DNA of 64,000 nt. Origin: JAIEPX01 sp963725255 (GTDB lineage: Bacteria > Pseudomonadota > Gammaproteobacteria > JAIEPX01). The DNA lies in NCBI GenBank assembly GCA_963725255.1, contig CAVRXV010000017.1, forward strand, positions 186,001 through 250,000, given 5' to 3'. A program made the position numbers and the translations under genes. This document shows positions 7,646 to 17,634 of this stretch, piece by piece; positions within the stretch are counted from its first letter, which is position 1, and every line of letters starts with the position of its first letter. The notes below the pieces were generated by a model. The model saw nothing but the letters and a program-made list of their open reading frames with translations, had not been told where the DNA came from and did no database searches.

Positions 7646-8773
7646 ATGGAAAAAATGAATCGAGTTTATAGTCTTCTATTATTATCCTTGATATTACTGT
7701 CCACCTCGGCGACAGCCAATGTCTCTACGGCCCGAACTCAACTCAATAATGTCGATCAAGCCATCACGCAAACAAAACAATTCATTTCCCAACGAAAAAA
7801 TAAACTGGAAAATATTCAAAATGAATTAAAACATGCTGAAATGGCGATGAGTGAATGGCATACAAAATTGGCTAAAACAAAACAATACCTCCAACAATCA
7901 ACGCTGACGATTCAACAGCTGCAAGCACAACTCGCTCAACTTAATCATGAACGTGAAGAACAGTTGCGGGCTCTGGGCATTCAAATCAAAGCCCAATATA
8001 TGGTCGGCGAAAAGCACCCTCTAAAGATTTTATTAAATAATGAAAATCACGCGAATATTGATCGCAACAATAAATATTCTGCAATACTTGCACAACATCG
8101 CCTAACTATTTTGAAATCTCTCGAAAAAAACCAGCAATTACTCACTGTCAAAAAAGCAGCATTGCAGCAGCAACAAGACGAACTCACTCATTTACAACAG
8201 CAACAATTCTTTGCCCACAAAAAATTACAAGATCAATTTCAACAACGACAACAACTGATGAGTCAAATTGGCCAAAGTATCTCTAAACAAGAAACGAATT
8301 TGCGTAATTTGGAACAAAACAAAAAACAATTAAATACATTACTCAGTCAACTTCAACGAAAAACGAGTTATTCTGGAGAATACGTCAGCAAACACAATGC
8401 TCATCTCGCTTGGCCCGTCAAAGGCAAAGTTATTTCTGAATTTGGTCAACCCATAAAAGGCAGCCAGCTGAGAACTAATGGTATTGTAATCGGGGCAAAA
8501 TACGGTAATACTGTGCGAGCTGTTGCTCCCGGTAAGGTAGTGTTTGCGGACTGGATGCCAGGCCTTGGATTTATGATTATTATCGATCACGGTAAATCGG
8601 ACATGAGCATTTATGGTCATAACCAACGTCTTTTAATGACAGTCGGTGACATCGTCAAAATGGGTGATGAAATTAGTTTGGTAGGTGATAGTGGCGGCCA
8701 ACCTGAACCGGGATTATATTTTGGTATACGACATCAAGGTAAACCCATCAATCCGCACGATTGGTTATCTTAA
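7646..8773 (+). CDS. envC: EnvC-like murein hydrolase activator (degenerate M23/LytM)
   Basis: 375 residues: signal peptide (about 1-24), long coiled coil (about 25-240, Gln/Lys-rich), then a LytM/M23 domain (about 250-375). In active M23 peptidases the domain ends with a His-x-His zinc pair. Here the equivalent segment is PGLYFGIRHQGKPINPHDWL without it, as in E. coli EnvC (LYFEIRRQG), which activates AmiA/AmiB amidases at the septum instead of cutting itself. It starts 8 nt after gpmI stops and is probably cotranscribed with it. The first ATG after the stop is at 7641 in another frame; 7646 is the first in frame. Confidence 0.9.
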   Translation: MEKMNRVYSLLLLSLILLSTSATANVSTARTQLNNVDQAITQTKQFISQRKNKLENIQNELKHAEMAMSEWHTKLAKTKQYLQQSTLTIQQLQAQLAQLNHEREEQLRALGIQIKAQYMVGEKHPLKILLNNENHANIDRNNKYSAILAQHRLTILKSLEKNQQLLTVKKAALQQQQDELTHLQQQQFFAHKKLQDQFQQRQQLMSQIGQSISKQETNLRNLEQNKKQLNTLLSQLQRKTSYSGEYVSKHNAHLAWPVKGKVISEFGQPIKGSQLRTNGIVIGAKYGNTVRAVAPGKVVFADWMPGLGFMIIIDHGKSDMSIYGHNQRLLMTVGDIVKMGDEISLVGDSGGQPEPGLYFGIRHQGKPINPHDWLS

Positions 8774-8833
8774 CTGGAAAATTCCAGATTTCTGAACTAT
8801 GTTTACAGCGGCAAGAGATACAGGGAGTGTACT

Positions 8834-10273
8834 GTGAATTCAATTAAACGTGTTTTTTACGGCTTATTGTCATTAGTAATTATTACGGGCTTGTGCATTA
8901 CAAGCGCGAGTTTAGCATCTGATACAGCTACTGCTACTGCACAAAATAAACCTTCTTCCTTAGAAATCCCTGTTCAAGATATTCAACGCTTCTCAACCGT
9001 TATTGCGCAAATTAAACGCTATTATATAGAGACCCCCACCGATAAAGAACTCTTCAACAATGCTATCCGTGGCATGCTTTTAAGTCTCGATCCTCATTCT
9101 TCTTTTCTTGATGAAGATGATCTCAAAGATTTGCAAACTGTTACAACCGGAGAATTTGGTGGCATCGGAATCGAAATTATTCCAGAAAATGGTTATATCA
9201 AAGTGATCAGTCCGTTGGATGATACCCCTGCATTTAAAGCAGGGCTAAAAGCGGGTGACTTGATTGTTAGAATTAATGACAAAATTATTCGTAAAATGAC
9301 AGTGCGAGATGCGATCAACATGATTCGTGGCAAACGTGGCACATTCGTTGATTTAACTGTTCTTAGAAAAAGCGAAAAGAAACCTTTACATTTTAATGTG
9401 ATGCGCGATGTTGTTAAAGTAGCTTCCGTTAAAAGCAAAATGCTGGAACCAGGATATGGTTATACACGCGTTGTATTTTTCCAAGCTCCTGCTGCTGATG
9501 ATTTGAAAAATGCAATTCTCAAATTACAACAGGAAGCGAAAGGAAAACTCCAAGGCCTCGTACTCGATTTACGCAATAATCCCGGTGGATTATTAGATTC
9601 TGCCATTCATATCTCTGATTTATTTTTAGATGCGCCTAAATTGAAATACGATGGTTTGATTGTTTACACTAAAGGTCGTATCCCAGGTACTGACATACAC
9701 GCAAAAGCAACACCCGGAGATATGCTCGAAGGTGTGCCCATGGTTGTTTTAATTAATGGTGGTTCTGCATCAGCTTCTGAAATTGTTGCCGGTGCATTAC
9801 AAGATTACAAACGCGCCATTGTTATGGGAACTCGAAGTTTTGGTAAAGGTTCTGTCCAAACAATTATTCCTATTGATCGCACAAGTGGAATTAAGTTAAC
9901 CACAGCGCTTTATTACACACCTGCAGGTCGATCTATTCAAGCGACTGGTATTGTTCCCGATATTATGGTCAATGAACTAAAAGTGAATAAAGATAAAGAT
10001 ACCGATGATAAATTATTGGATGACGTTGACGAAAAAGACTTATCGGGTCATTTGGGTAATCCTAAAAACAAAGAATCTGATAAAACACCAAAAGACATCA
10101 TGAATCCAACTGATGAACAAACCGTAATACCTTTAAGTCCGCTTGTTTATGAAGATTACCAACTGTTTGAAGCTCTAAATATGTTGAAAGGAATTCATGC
10201 TGAACGAAATATGAATGATTTTCAATCAGTTGCCTCTAAACCAAAGCCTAGCGCTTTGGCTGAGAAAAAATAA
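8834..10273 (+). CDS. ctpA: C-terminal processing serine protease (S41, CtpA/Prc-like)
   Basis: 479 residues: signal peptide (about 1-28), helical N-domain, PDZ domain (about 100-180, GFGGIGIEI then GLKAGDLIVRINDK), then the S41 protease domain. The Ser-Lys dyad is probably Ser313 in GGSASASEIVAG and Lys338 in RSFGKGSVQT. A hydrophilic tail (about 385-479) is Lys/Asp-rich. The GTG start has AGGGAG upstream. Such periplasmic proteases trim membrane or envelope proteins. The gene is third in the gpmI-envC-ctpA array, 60 bp after envC, and is followed by a REP-like inverted repeat that can serve as terminator. Confidence 0.93.
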   Translation: MNSIKRVFYGLLSLVIITGLCITSASLASDTATATAQNKPSSLEIPVQDIQRFSTVIAQIKRYYIETPTDKELFNNAIRGMLLSLDPHSSFLDEDDLKDLQTVTTGEFGGIGIEIIPENGYIKVISPLDDTPAFKAGLKAGDLIVRINDKIIRKMTVRDAINMIRGKRGTFVDLTVLRKSEKKPLHFNVMRDVVKVASVKSKMLEPGYGYTRVVFFQAPAADDLKNAILKLQQEAKGKLQGLVLDLRNNPGGLLDSAIHISDLFLDAPKLKYDGLIVYTKGRIPGTDIHAKATPGDMLEGVPMVVLINGGSASASEIVAGALQDYKRAIVMGTRSFGKGSVQTIIPIDRTSGIKLTTALYYTPAGRSIQATGIVPDIMVNELKVNKDKDTDDKLLDDVDEKDLSGHLGNPKNKESDKTPKDIMNPTDEQTVIPLSPLVYEDYQLFEALNMLKGIHAERNMNDFQSVASKPKPSALAEKK

Positions 10274-10376
10274 AGGAAAGGGGTCAGATCTTAGCAAAGG
10301 AAAGGGGTCAGATCTAATATCAATGCTTTTACATATTTACTAGGTAAATGTATTGATATTAGATCTGACCCCTTTA
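10274..10376. repeat. REP/BIME-like element, GGGGTCAGATCT type
   Basis: A single head (AAGGGGTCAGATCTTA, about 10277-10292) is followed by a second head that forms a perfect 24-bp inverted repeat with its partner (10301-10324 and 10352-10375). The central ~27 bases can pair further (ACATATTTAC / GTAAATGT). It lies between the convergent ctpA and thyA genes, so the hairpin could act as a two-way terminator. The single-plus-paired layout is the same as at 27821-29193. Confidence 0.85.
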
Positions 10377-10389
10377 TCTTTATATTGCT

Positions 10390-11184
10390 TTATACTGCAA
10401 CAGGCGCTTTAATCGCAGGATGATGTCGATAATCTACAATTTCAAAATCTTCAAATTGATAATCAAATAGTGAATCGGGCTTTCGAAGAATTTTTAACTT
10501 CGGTCCTGCCATTGGTTTTCGTGATAATTGCTGTTTCACTTGTTCCATGTGATTGGAATAAATATGGCAATCACCCCCGCTCCAAATAAATTCTCCTACT
10601 TCTAAATTACATTGTTGCGCAATCATATGAGTCAATAATGAATAAGAAGCAATATTAAATGGGACGCCTAAAAATGCATCCGCTGAGCGTTGTGTCAACT
10701 TACATGACAAACGACCTTTAGCAACATAAAATTGAAACAGTAAATGACATGGGGGTAAAGCCATGTTAGTTACCTCACCTGCATTCCATGCGCTTACAAT
10801 TAATCGACGTGAATCAGGATCGGTTTTAATGGTGTCCACAAGTAGTTGCATTTGATCAATGACTTTGCCATCTTTGGTTTCCCAATGACGCCATTGTTTT
10901 CCATAAACGGGTCCGAGATCACCGTACTGATCAGCCCATTCATTCCAAATTGTCACCCCATGTTCATTCAGATATTGAATATTTGTATCGCCACGAAGAA
11001 TCCACAACAATTCGTAAATGACGCTTTTTAAATGCACTTTTTTTGTTGTGAGCAAAGGAAATCCTTGGGAAAGATCAAAGCGCATATCGTAACCAAAAAT
11101 ACTCAGCGTGCCTGTTCCGGTACGATCTTCTTTTTTAATTCCGCGCATTAAAATTTCTTGCAAAAAATTTAAATATTGTTGCAT
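10390..11184 (-). CDS. thyA: Thymidylate synthase
   Basis: Methylates dUMP to dTMP with 5,10-methylenetetrahydrofolate. I place the start at the ATG at 11184 (MQQYLNFLQEILMRG), preceded by GGAGTAGAGA. This gives 264 residues, identical in length to E. coli ThyA; a further-upstream in-frame start would run back into lgt. Landmarks: DRTGTGTLSIFG, WNEWADQYGDLGPVYGKQWRHW, catalytic Cys146 in MALPPCHLLFQFYV, QRSADAFLGVPFNIASY and GDCHIYSNHMEQV. It lies 16 bp downstream of lgt; the lgt-thyA operon is widespread in gammaproteobacteria. Confidence 0.97.
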   Translation of the reverse strand: MQQYLNFLQEILMRGIKKEDRTGTGTLSIFGYDMRFDLSQGFPLLTTKKVHLKSVIYELLWILRGDTNIQYLNEHGVTIWNEWADQYGDLGPVYGKQWRHWETKDGKVIDQMQLLVDTIKTDPDSRRLIVSAWNAGEVTNMALPPCHLLFQFYVAKGRLSCKLTQRSADAFLGVPFNIASYSLLTHMIAQQCNLEVGEFIWSGGDCHIYSNHMEQVKQQLSRKPMAGPKLKILRKPDSLFDYQFEDFEIVDYRHHPAIKAPVAV

Positions 11185-11200
11185 ATTCTCTACTCCATTA

Positions 11201-12010
11201 TTATCCGGATTTGCGTGTGATTTTCTTACCACGGTAAGCATACCAGAGCAAAAAGCCACCTACTACAATCATCGGAATGCAAAGCAGTTGTCCCATCGTT
11301 AACCAGCCAAATGCTAAAATTCCAATTTCGACGTCAGGTTCGCGTACAAATTCAATGAGAAATCGAAAGACGCCATACGCTAATAAAAATAATCCCGTCA
11401 CTGCCCAAGGCGGACGCCTTCGAGCAGAAAAAGTCCAAACCAAAATAAATAATACAACGCCTTCCAAAAGAAACTCATACAATTGTGAAGGATGTCGTGG
11501 CAAATTATCTGCATGCGGAAAAACCATCGCCCAAGGCACATTGGTGACACGTCCCCACAATTCACCATTAATAAAATTCCCAATTCGGCCCATCCCAAGA
11601 CCTACAGGAACAAGAGGCACTACAAAATCTGCGATCTCCGCAAATGATTTCTTGGTTTTAACCATAAAAATCAAAATGCCACACAGCACCCCCAGCAAAC
11701 CGCCATGAAATGACATGCCACCGTGCCACGTTTGTAATATTTCTGTCGGCTTAGTAATCAAAAACATGGGATTATAAAAAACGAAGTAGCCTAAACGCCC
11801 CCCAATGACCACGCCTAAAACTAAATAGAACATCAGGTCAGTGACTTGTTCGCCCGTCCAACCACCCTTCATGTAACCGCGATACTGCCCCAAGAGCCAA
11901 GCACCTGCAAATCCGACCAAATACATGATGCCATACCAAAAAACTTTGATAGGCCCAATTTGCAAGGCTACAGGATTAAAGTCGGGATACTGTATCATAG
12001 TAAAATCCAT
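11201..12010 (-). CDS. lgt: Prolipoprotein diacylglyceryl transferase
   Basis: Inner-membrane enzyme that transfers diacylglycerol from phosphatidylglycerol to the lipobox Cys of prolipoproteins. 269 residues with about seven membrane segments. The Lgt signature GRIGNFINGELWGRVTNVPWAMVFP is complete, and the HGGMSFHGG motif with the essential His is present. Starts at 12010 or at the Met three codons later are both possible. It forms an operon with thyA. Confidence 0.96.
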   Translation of the reverse strand: MDFTMIQYPDFNPVALQIGPIKVFWYGIMYLVGFAGAWLLGQYRGYMKGGWTGEQVTDLMFYLVLGVVIGGRLGYFVFYNPMFLITKPTEILQTWHGGMSFHGGLLGVLCGILIFMVKTKKSFAEIADFVVPLVPVGLGMGRIGNFINGELWGRVTNVPWAMVFPHADNLPRHPSQLYEFLLEGVVLFILVWTFSARRRPPWAVTGLFLLAYGVFRFLIEFVREPDVEIGILAFGWLTMGQLLCIPMIVVGGFLLWYAYRGKKITRKSG

Positions 12011-12125
12011 TCTAATCTAATTGATACTCGACTATACCAGTATTGCAACACCATTTCCATTTTGCTTTTCTCTTGTTACAATACCCCTTTGGAGTTTTCT
12101 TAAACCTAAGGATGAGGTACTACTT

Positions 12126-13445
12126 ATGCTAACAAATCATAAGCACTTGATTAAATTCGCTGTTCTCCCTTCTATTTTCTTTTCATCTTATGCATTTGCC
12201 AGTGGTATTCAGTTAGATACCAGCTATTCATCAGCTGGGTATGCTTGGGCAGGTCGCGCTGCACTGCACGATGATGCGAGTACCGGCTATTACAATCCCG
12301 CGATTTATTCTACTTTCTGTCATCCACAGATTGGTATAGCACCGATTTTTGCTTATGTGAATCCTGACGTAAAAATGCTCCACGCACAAATCGATGCCAC
12401 CGCTATTGGACAAGGAATTATTCCTACCGTGGGTAATGATAGAGCCAGTATTGGTGGATGGAATATTCTTGCAGGGCTACATGCTGCTCTTCCCTTACCT
12501 TATCGTTTTGCTCTCGGACTTAACGTGGCTATGCCTTGGGGTTTATCATTTGAATATCCTCGATCTTCAAAATCACGTTATTTTGCACAAGAAGGCGCTC
12601 TACAAGTTGTGGACATTGATCCAGGTATCTCATTTGAAGCGTTTAGAGGATTTTCTATTGGTGCGGGCTTTGATGCGATTTACACTCATTTTTCAAGCAA
12701 GCTTGCAATTCCTGCTTTCAATCCACCGCCTACTTTTACTCCTGCAAACGATACCTATGTTACCAACAAAAATGGCGATAAATGGTCTTACGGTTGGAAC
12801 GCGGGACTCCTCTATAGAGCGCCAACACGCACCGAAATTGGTGTGGGTTACCATTCTAAAGTATCCACCACAACAAGCGGTACGAGTTCTGCAATCGATG
12901 GCGCTTCTGGACTTGAATTTGATGGTCGAGCTTATTCAAAGTTCGTTTATCCTGAATTCTTCAATGTGAGTGTCACTCAAGCCCTCTCTCGATGCTGGAC
13001 TTTCTTGGCAGATATTCGTTATACGAATTGGAACAGTGTCGATAAAAATGTCATTAAATTCAGCGGTGACGTGGCTACTGAAGTACCCACTATCATTTTA
13101 CCACTCGACTGGAAAGATTCTTTCAACTTTGCGGTAGGTGTTGCTTACAAACCCACCGAAGAATGGAAATTAAAACTCGGTTTTGGCTATGACGAATCAC
13201 CAATACCTTCAGATGATAAACGACCATTCCTCATCCCCGATAGTAATCGTTATGTTATAGGCTTAGGTGCTCAATATTACGTGAATCCCTGTTTACATTG
13301 GGATGCAAGCTATACTATGAAAATTCTTGCAAGAAGCCATATGAATGGCACTCTCACACCAGCGCCCATCGTTATTACGTCTGATGCATATGCGTCCACT
13401 TTAATTAGTGAATTCTCATTTGCATTAACGTGGGAAATCGCCTAA
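12126..13445 (+). CDS. FadL/OmpP1-family outer-membrane transporter
   Basis: I place the start at the ATG at 12126 (AAGGATGAGG upstream). It opens with a clear signal peptide (MLTNHKHLIKFAVLPSIFF...AFASG) and gives 439 residues; the longer open frame upstream is not protein-like. The mature N-terminus has the FadL hatch-type pattern (AGYAWAGRAALHDDASTGYYNPA). Alternating beta strands fill the rest, ending with an aromatic-rich C-terminal strand (SEFSFALTWEIA). Family members take up long-chain fatty acids or other hydrophobic compounds; the substrate cannot be read here. A fatty-acid role would fit the thiolase/FadJ pair at 37132-40491. Confidence 0.85.
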   Translation: MLTNHKHLIKFAVLPSIFFSSYAFASGIQLDTSYSSAGYAWAGRAALHDDASTGYYNPAIYSTFCHPQIGIAPIFAYVNPDVKMLHAQIDATAIGQGIIPTVGNDRASIGGWNILAGLHAALPLPYRFALGLNVAMPWGLSFEYPRSSKSRYFAQEGALQVVDIDPGISFEAFRGFSIGAGFDAIYTHFSSKLAIPAFNPPPTFTPANDTYVTNKNGDKWSYGWNAGLLYRAPTRTEIGVGYHSKVSTTTSGTSSAIDGASGLEFDGRAYSKFVYPEFFNVSVTQALSRCWTFLADIRYTNWNSVDKNVIKFSGDVATEVPTIILPLDWKDSFNFAVGVAYKPTEEWKLKLGFGYDESPIPSDDKRPFLIPDSNRYVIGLGAQYYVNPCLHWDASYTMKILARSHMNGTLTPAPIVITSDAYASTLISEFSFALTWEIA

Positions 13446-13449
13446 GCAA

Positions 13450-13550
13450 AGAGGGGGTCAAGTCTAAGATTGCTACATTCTTAAAGAAATCGTTTGGAAA
13501 ACAACGAAGCACTGACTAAGAATGTAGCAATCTTAGACTTGACCCCCTCT
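13450..13550. repeat. REP/BIME-like perfect 34-bp inverted repeat, GGGGTCAAGTCT type
   Basis: The arms at 13450-13483 and 13517-13550 are perfect 34-base inverted copies beginning AGAGGGGGTCAAGTCTAAG, separated by 33 bases. The element fills the gap between the convergent porin and ptsP genes almost exactly and may be a bidirectional terminator. The head and body match the solo copy at 4048-4072. Confidence 0.9.
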
Positions 13551-13552
13551 AT

Positions 13553-15823
13553 TTAGCGACCCGCACGAATTAATCCACCGAGTCCTGCATCTTCTAACGC
13601 TAATTCCATATGGCCTCGAATTTCAATAGGATCGTCCATCGCTAAAACTTCTTCGAGTAATTTACGCGCTTTACTCATCGTAAACGTTCGAATAACCCAT
13701 TTTATTCTCGGTAAACGAGCTGCACTCAAGCTCAACGAATCAAATCCCATCGCTATTAAAATAGGAGCCGCGATCGGATCACCCGATAATTCTCCGCATA
13801 AACTCACCCGCTTACCTTCTTTATGTACATTATTCACAACATACATCATCGCGTGTAAAACAGCAGGATGTAGTGGATCATAAAGATTTGCAACTCGTTC
13901 ATTACTTCGATCGACCGCTAAAATATATTGTGTTAAATCGTTACTACCAACTGAAACAAAATCAACTCGCTTAGCAATTTCACGTGATAAATAAACAGCA
14001 GACGGCACTTCAATCATCACTCCAAATGATGGCATAGTAACTTGCTCACCTTCTTCACATAATTCTTCATACGCTTGCACAAGAAGCCGACGCGCCTCTT
14101 CCACTTCTGCAATTGTACTCACCATCGGTAACATCACATGCAAATTTTCGAATCCTTGACTCGCTCTCAACATCGCACGAATTTGCACTAGAAAAATATC
14201 CGGATGATCTAACGTAATTCGAATTCCGCGCCAACCCAAAAATGGATTTTTTTCTTCGATTGGAAAATAGGGCAATGGTTTATCACCGCCTATATCCAGA
14301 GTACGCATCATGACTGCACGCGGTGCGAATGCTTTTAATAATTGACGATAAATTATACGCTGCTCTTCTTCTGTTGGAAATCTATCGCGCGCCATAAAAG
14401 GAACTTCAGTACGATGCAATCCTACACCTTCTGCACCAACACTCAGCGAACGTCCAACATCAGACATTAAACCAGTATTTACATACAAAGAAGTGACGTA
14501 ACCATCCAGTGTTTCAGCCGGTAAATCTCTTAATTCTTCAAGTTCTGAATCTAATTGTTTTTCCTCACGAGATAATCGCTCGAATTCTTCGGTAACCGTC
14601 GCAGAGGGATTTACATAAACTTGACCATAATAGCCATCAATAATAACTTGGCAATTATCACATTTTGCAATCGGCATGCCTGTCACGCCCATTACAACAG
14701 GAATTCCCATTGCGCGTGCTAAAATAGCCACATGTGAATTACTCGAACCTTTAATAGACACCACGCCCACGAGTCGATCTTCAGAAACTTCAGCCAACAT
14801 CGATGGCGTGACTTCTTCACCCACTAAAATTGTTCGCTCTGGAAATTGAACGGTCTTTTTTTCTTGCGCTTGAAGATGAAATAAAATTCGTTGACCTAAA
14901 TCTCGAAAATCTGTTGCACGTTCACTTAAATATGAATCATCCATTGCTTCGAATGTATTCACATATTGGATGATGACATTTTTCAAAGCACCTTGAGCCC
15001 AAACTCCGGATTGAATAACATTTTTTATTTTTGTAATAAAAGAATTACTTTCGAGTATGTGTAAATACGCTTCAAATAACCCGAGTTCTTCATCCGGCAA
15101 ACTGCTACCCATCATTTCTTGTAGGCGTGAAGTTTCTTTGATGGTTTCAGCAAACGCGTGATCTAATAATTGTTCTTCTTCGGCAACATTTTCTGCGACA
15201 CGTTCAGGCACTGCATCAAGATCCGTCAGTGGATAGACAGCAACAGCGGTTCCAATTCCCACGCCGGGTGCACTAGGTACTCCAGAATAAGTCGCTTCAC
15301 GTAAAACACTCGAAGGTGCGGGCTCTGTTTCCCACAACGTTCCCATCACTTGCGCGTGAGCAATAATGCCCGACAATTGTGCGCATAACGTAATTAAAAA
15401 AGATTCTTCGGATTCATCAAATTGGGTAGGATCTTCTTGTTGTACCGTTAACACGCCCATTAATTCTCGACTATGAGTGAGCGGCACACCAAGAAATGCA
15501 GAAAACCTTTCTTCACCTGAATCAGGAATGACATGAAAATTCGGATGTTCAAGAGCGCGATCTAAATTGATGGGTTCTCCTCGTTCACCCACCATTCCAA
15601 CTAACCCTTCACCGTATTTAATTCGGGTTTTGAAAATGAGCTCTGGGTTGAGACCTTCCGTTGCTGCTAAGACATAGTCTCCTCTTTCCGGATCAACAAT
15701 AAAAATACTACATGCATCCGCTGAGGTATTTTCTTTTACTAAGCGTACGACAATACTTAAGGCCTCACCAATATCTTTGGTGGCATTAACCTTTTGTACT
15801 ATGCGTCGTAACGCTTTGAGCAT
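13553..15823 (-). CDS. ptsP: Nitrogen PTS enzyme I (PtsP, EI-Ntr)
   Basis: 756 residues (E. coli PtsP 748). An N-terminal GAF domain (about 15-160: DACSIFIVDPERGDYVLAATEGL) is followed by the enzyme I core. SNSHVAILARAMGIPVVMG holds the phospho-His, then come GVGLHRTEVPFMARDRFPTEEEQ and RTLDIGGDKPLPYFP, and the SLCGELSGDP segment carries the C-terminal catalytic Cys. It takes phosphate from PEP and passes it to NPr in the regulatory PTS linked to nitrogen and potassium status. rppH lies 52 bp upstream on the same strand, the rppH-ptsP order known in enterobacteria. Confidence 0.96.
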   Translation of the reverse strand: MLKALRRIVQKVNATKDIGEALSIVVRLVKENTSADACSIFIVDPERGDYVLAATEGLNPELIFKTRIKYGEGLVGMVGERGEPINLDRALEHPNFHVIPDSGEERFSAFLGVPLTHSRELMGVLTVQQEDPTQFDESEESFLITLCAQLSGIIAHAQVMGTLWETEPAPSSVLREATYSGVPSAPGVGIGTAVAVYPLTDLDAVPERVAENVAEEEQLLDHAFAETIKETSRLQEMMGSSLPDEELGLFEAYLHILESNSFITKIKNVIQSGVWAQGALKNVIIQYVNTFEAMDDSYLSERATDFRDLGQRILFHLQAQEKKTVQFPERTILVGEEVTPSMLAEVSEDRLVGVVSIKGSSNSHVAILARAMGIPVVMGVTGMPIAKCDNCQVIIDGYYGQVYVNPSATVTEEFERLSREEKQLDSELEELRDLPAETLDGYVTSLYVNTGLMSDVGRSLSVGAEGVGLHRTEVPFMARDRFPTEEEQRIIYRQLLKAFAPRAVMMRTLDIGGDKPLPYFPIEEKNPFLGWRGIRITLDHPDIFLVQIRAMLRASQGFENLHVMLPMVSTIAEVEEARRLLVQAYEELCEEGEQVTMPSFGVMIEVPSAVYLSREIAKRVDFVSVGSNDLTQYILAVDRSNERVANLYDPLHPAVLHAMMYVVNNVHKEGKRVSLCGELSGDPIAAPILIAMGFDSLSLSAARLPRIKWVIRTFTMSKARKLLEEVLAMDDPIEIRGHMELALEDAGLGGLIRAGR

Positions 15824-15875
15824 CGCACTGTTTACTCCTATATTGCATTAATAATCTACTGTGAAGCACAATTAT

Positions 15876-16364
15876 TCATGCGATATCCAGTTTAGATAAT
15901 TGAGGCTCAAATTCTTTGAGCATTTCTCGATATACTTGGCGTTTAAATAAAATAATTTGTTTTGCAGGATACCAATAATCAACCCACTGCCACGATACAA
16001 ATTCCGGTTTCGGGCTAACGTCTAATTGTACAGCAGAATCATCGCTGATTAAACGCAATAAAAACCATCGCTGTTTTTGGCCAATACACAATGGCTGCAT
16101 ATGATAGCGCCTAAAACGTTTTGGCAAATAATATGTATACCAATCTTTGCTAACCGCGATAATTTGGACATCAGTAGTTTTTAATCCCACTTCTTCATAT
16201 AATTCACGGTACATCGCTTCTTCGGCATTTTCATTTTCGTTAATTCCGCCTTGCGGAAATTGCCATCCTCCCATCCGACCGAATCGTTTGCCCCATAACA
16301 GCTTACCTTCGGAATTGGATACGACGATGCCAACGTTAAGTCTGAAACCATCTGCATCAATCAT
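15876..16364 (-). CDS. rppH: RNA pyrophosphohydrolase
   Basis: Removes pyrophosphate from 5'-triphosphorylated mRNAs and so initiates decay. I choose the ATG at 16364 (MIDADGFRLNVGIVV), which aligns with E. coli RppH and has GGGAAGAG at the right distance; a GTG three codons upstream sits on that ribosome site. 162 residues. The Nudix box GGINENENAEEAMYRELYEEVGL is complete, and WQFPQGG and CIGQKQRWFLL are family hallmarks. It is followed by ptsP. Confidence 0.95.
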   Translation of the reverse strand: MIDADGFRLNVGIVVSNSEGKLLWGKRFGRMGGWQFPQGGINENENAEEAMYRELYEEVGLKTTDVQIIAVSKDWYTYYLPKRFRRYHMQPLCIGQKQRWFLLRLISDDSAVQLDVSPKPEFVSWQWVDYWYPAKQIILFKRQVYREMLKEFEPQLSKLDIA

Positions 16365-16575
16365 GAGCGCCACTCTTCCCTATACATATAAAACTAGCTT
16401 CATTGTTTCATAAAGATGGGATCGAATCCAGCCTTAGTGTTCTTAATTTAAAAGAACTATTTATTCTTTTAGCTAGCTAAAATGGCTAAAACGTTCAGAT
16501 TTTGTCCAGGTCTGGTGAAAAAATGTATTTTAAAACCGGAGTTTACAGATTAGTAAATGGGGAAATACGGACGTT

Positions 16576-17508
16576 TTAGCATGCAAAATGCCAATTCATT
16601 GCTTTAGAGACATACTCCAACATAATAGCTCCTCGAACGCTGGTCCCTTTTTGATTGACACGTGGGCTCACGACAGCAATTCCCGCCTGACCCTTTGCAC
16701 AAGCAAGAATATATCCAGATACACCGCTTTTTGCAGGCATTCCAACTCGAACCATATAGCTACCCGTCTCGTTATACAGACCACAAGTTGACATCACCGC
16801 AACAACCGTACGAGTTGTTTCTTTAGAAATCACTTGTTGGCCTTTTTCATTTTGACCGCCGTTGGCAAGCAACATAGGCAAATGACTGGCTTGAACTACG
16901 GTAGCCTCATAAGAACATAATGCAAAATACGCATCTAAATCGTGATCCACTTCCCCTGGAAGCAAACCACGGCTTTTCAATAAAAAGGCTAATGCGCGAT
17001 TACGATCTCCCGTACGACGCTCAGAAGCATTCACTTTATGATCCAAATTCAAATGTGTTCCAAATAGGCGTTCCATCCAACCATCCAGCCACGCTAATTT
17101 TTGTTCTGCATTTCCTGGGATATGTGCGCTTAGTGAAATTGCACCTGAATTTAACATAGGATTCGCAGGCAAAGGCCCGTAAAGATCCAAGCGAGAAATA
17201 TTATCAAAATCACCGCCTGATGCTTCTACTTGAGTCCACTGGAGAATTTGTTCAAGACCGTATTCTTCGACTAAACCAATTAAAACCACTAATTTCGCAG
17301 TACTTTGTAAAGTCACTTTTATTTCGGGATTATCACCGGCAAATAATTGAGTACCATCTACAAGACGGACGGCTATCGCTGTGACATCAACTGGCACTGA
17401 GGCTAACTCAGGAATATAATTCGCAGCCGCGCCCTCATTATTTTGTCGGGCTAACTCAACCGCTTCATCTATTACCCCTTGAAGCTTTTGTATATCTATC
17501 GTCGTCAT
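16576..17508 (-). CDS. glsA: Glutaminase A
   Basis: Hydrolyses glutamine to glutamate and ammonia. The start is set at the ATG at 17508, preceded by GGGGAGGT, giving 310 residues, the normal length; a start 36 bp upstream lacks this ribosome site. The beta-lactamase-like Ser-x-x-Lys pair is Ser69-Thr-Ala-Lys72 (LQSTAKLVVLIGL). PLPANPMLNSGAI, NRALAFLLKSRG and GMPAKSGVSGYILA are also typical. The 210 bp between it and rppH hold no gene or clear terminator. Confidence 0.95.
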   Translation of the reverse strand: MTTIDIQKLQGVIDEAVELARQNNEGAAANYIPELASVPVDVTAIAVRLVDGTQLFAGDNPEIKVTLQSTAKLVVLIGLVEEYGLEQILQWTQVEASGGDFDNISRLDLYGPLPANPMLNSGAISLSAHIPGNAEQKLAWLDGWMERLFGTHLNLDHKVNASERRTGDRNRALAFLLKSRGLLPGEVDHDLDAYFALCSYEATVVQASHLPMLLANGGQNEKGQQVISKETTRTVVAVMSTCGLYNETGSYMVRVGMPAKSGVSGYILACAKGQAGIAVVSPRVNQKGTSVRGAIMLEYVSKAMNWHFAC

Positions 17509-17596
17509 GAGACCTCCCCTATTATAGTAGCCTAAACCGGGCATTATGCCTAATTACCACCCTTTAAGCTAGCATTAGCACTTTCTGCGTCTCTGC

Positions 17597-17602
17597 TATA
17601 CT
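17597..17602 (+). promoter_or_regulatory. Candidate extended -10 promoter
   Basis: TGCTATACTT places TATACT 33 bp before the ATG of the 545-residue orphan, with the TG of an extended -10. The same nonamer GCTATACTT occurs before three other genes (about 26854, 31159, 60181). No good -35 hexamer is seen. Confidence 0.45.
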
Positions 17603-17634
17603 TAGCATAGGATCACTCAACAAGGTAGTACGCT

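Noticed and set aside
16420..16440. GGGATCGAATCC resembling a tRNA T-arm
   Set aside because: No acceptor stem, anticodon arm or paired 3' end can be formed around it on either strand.
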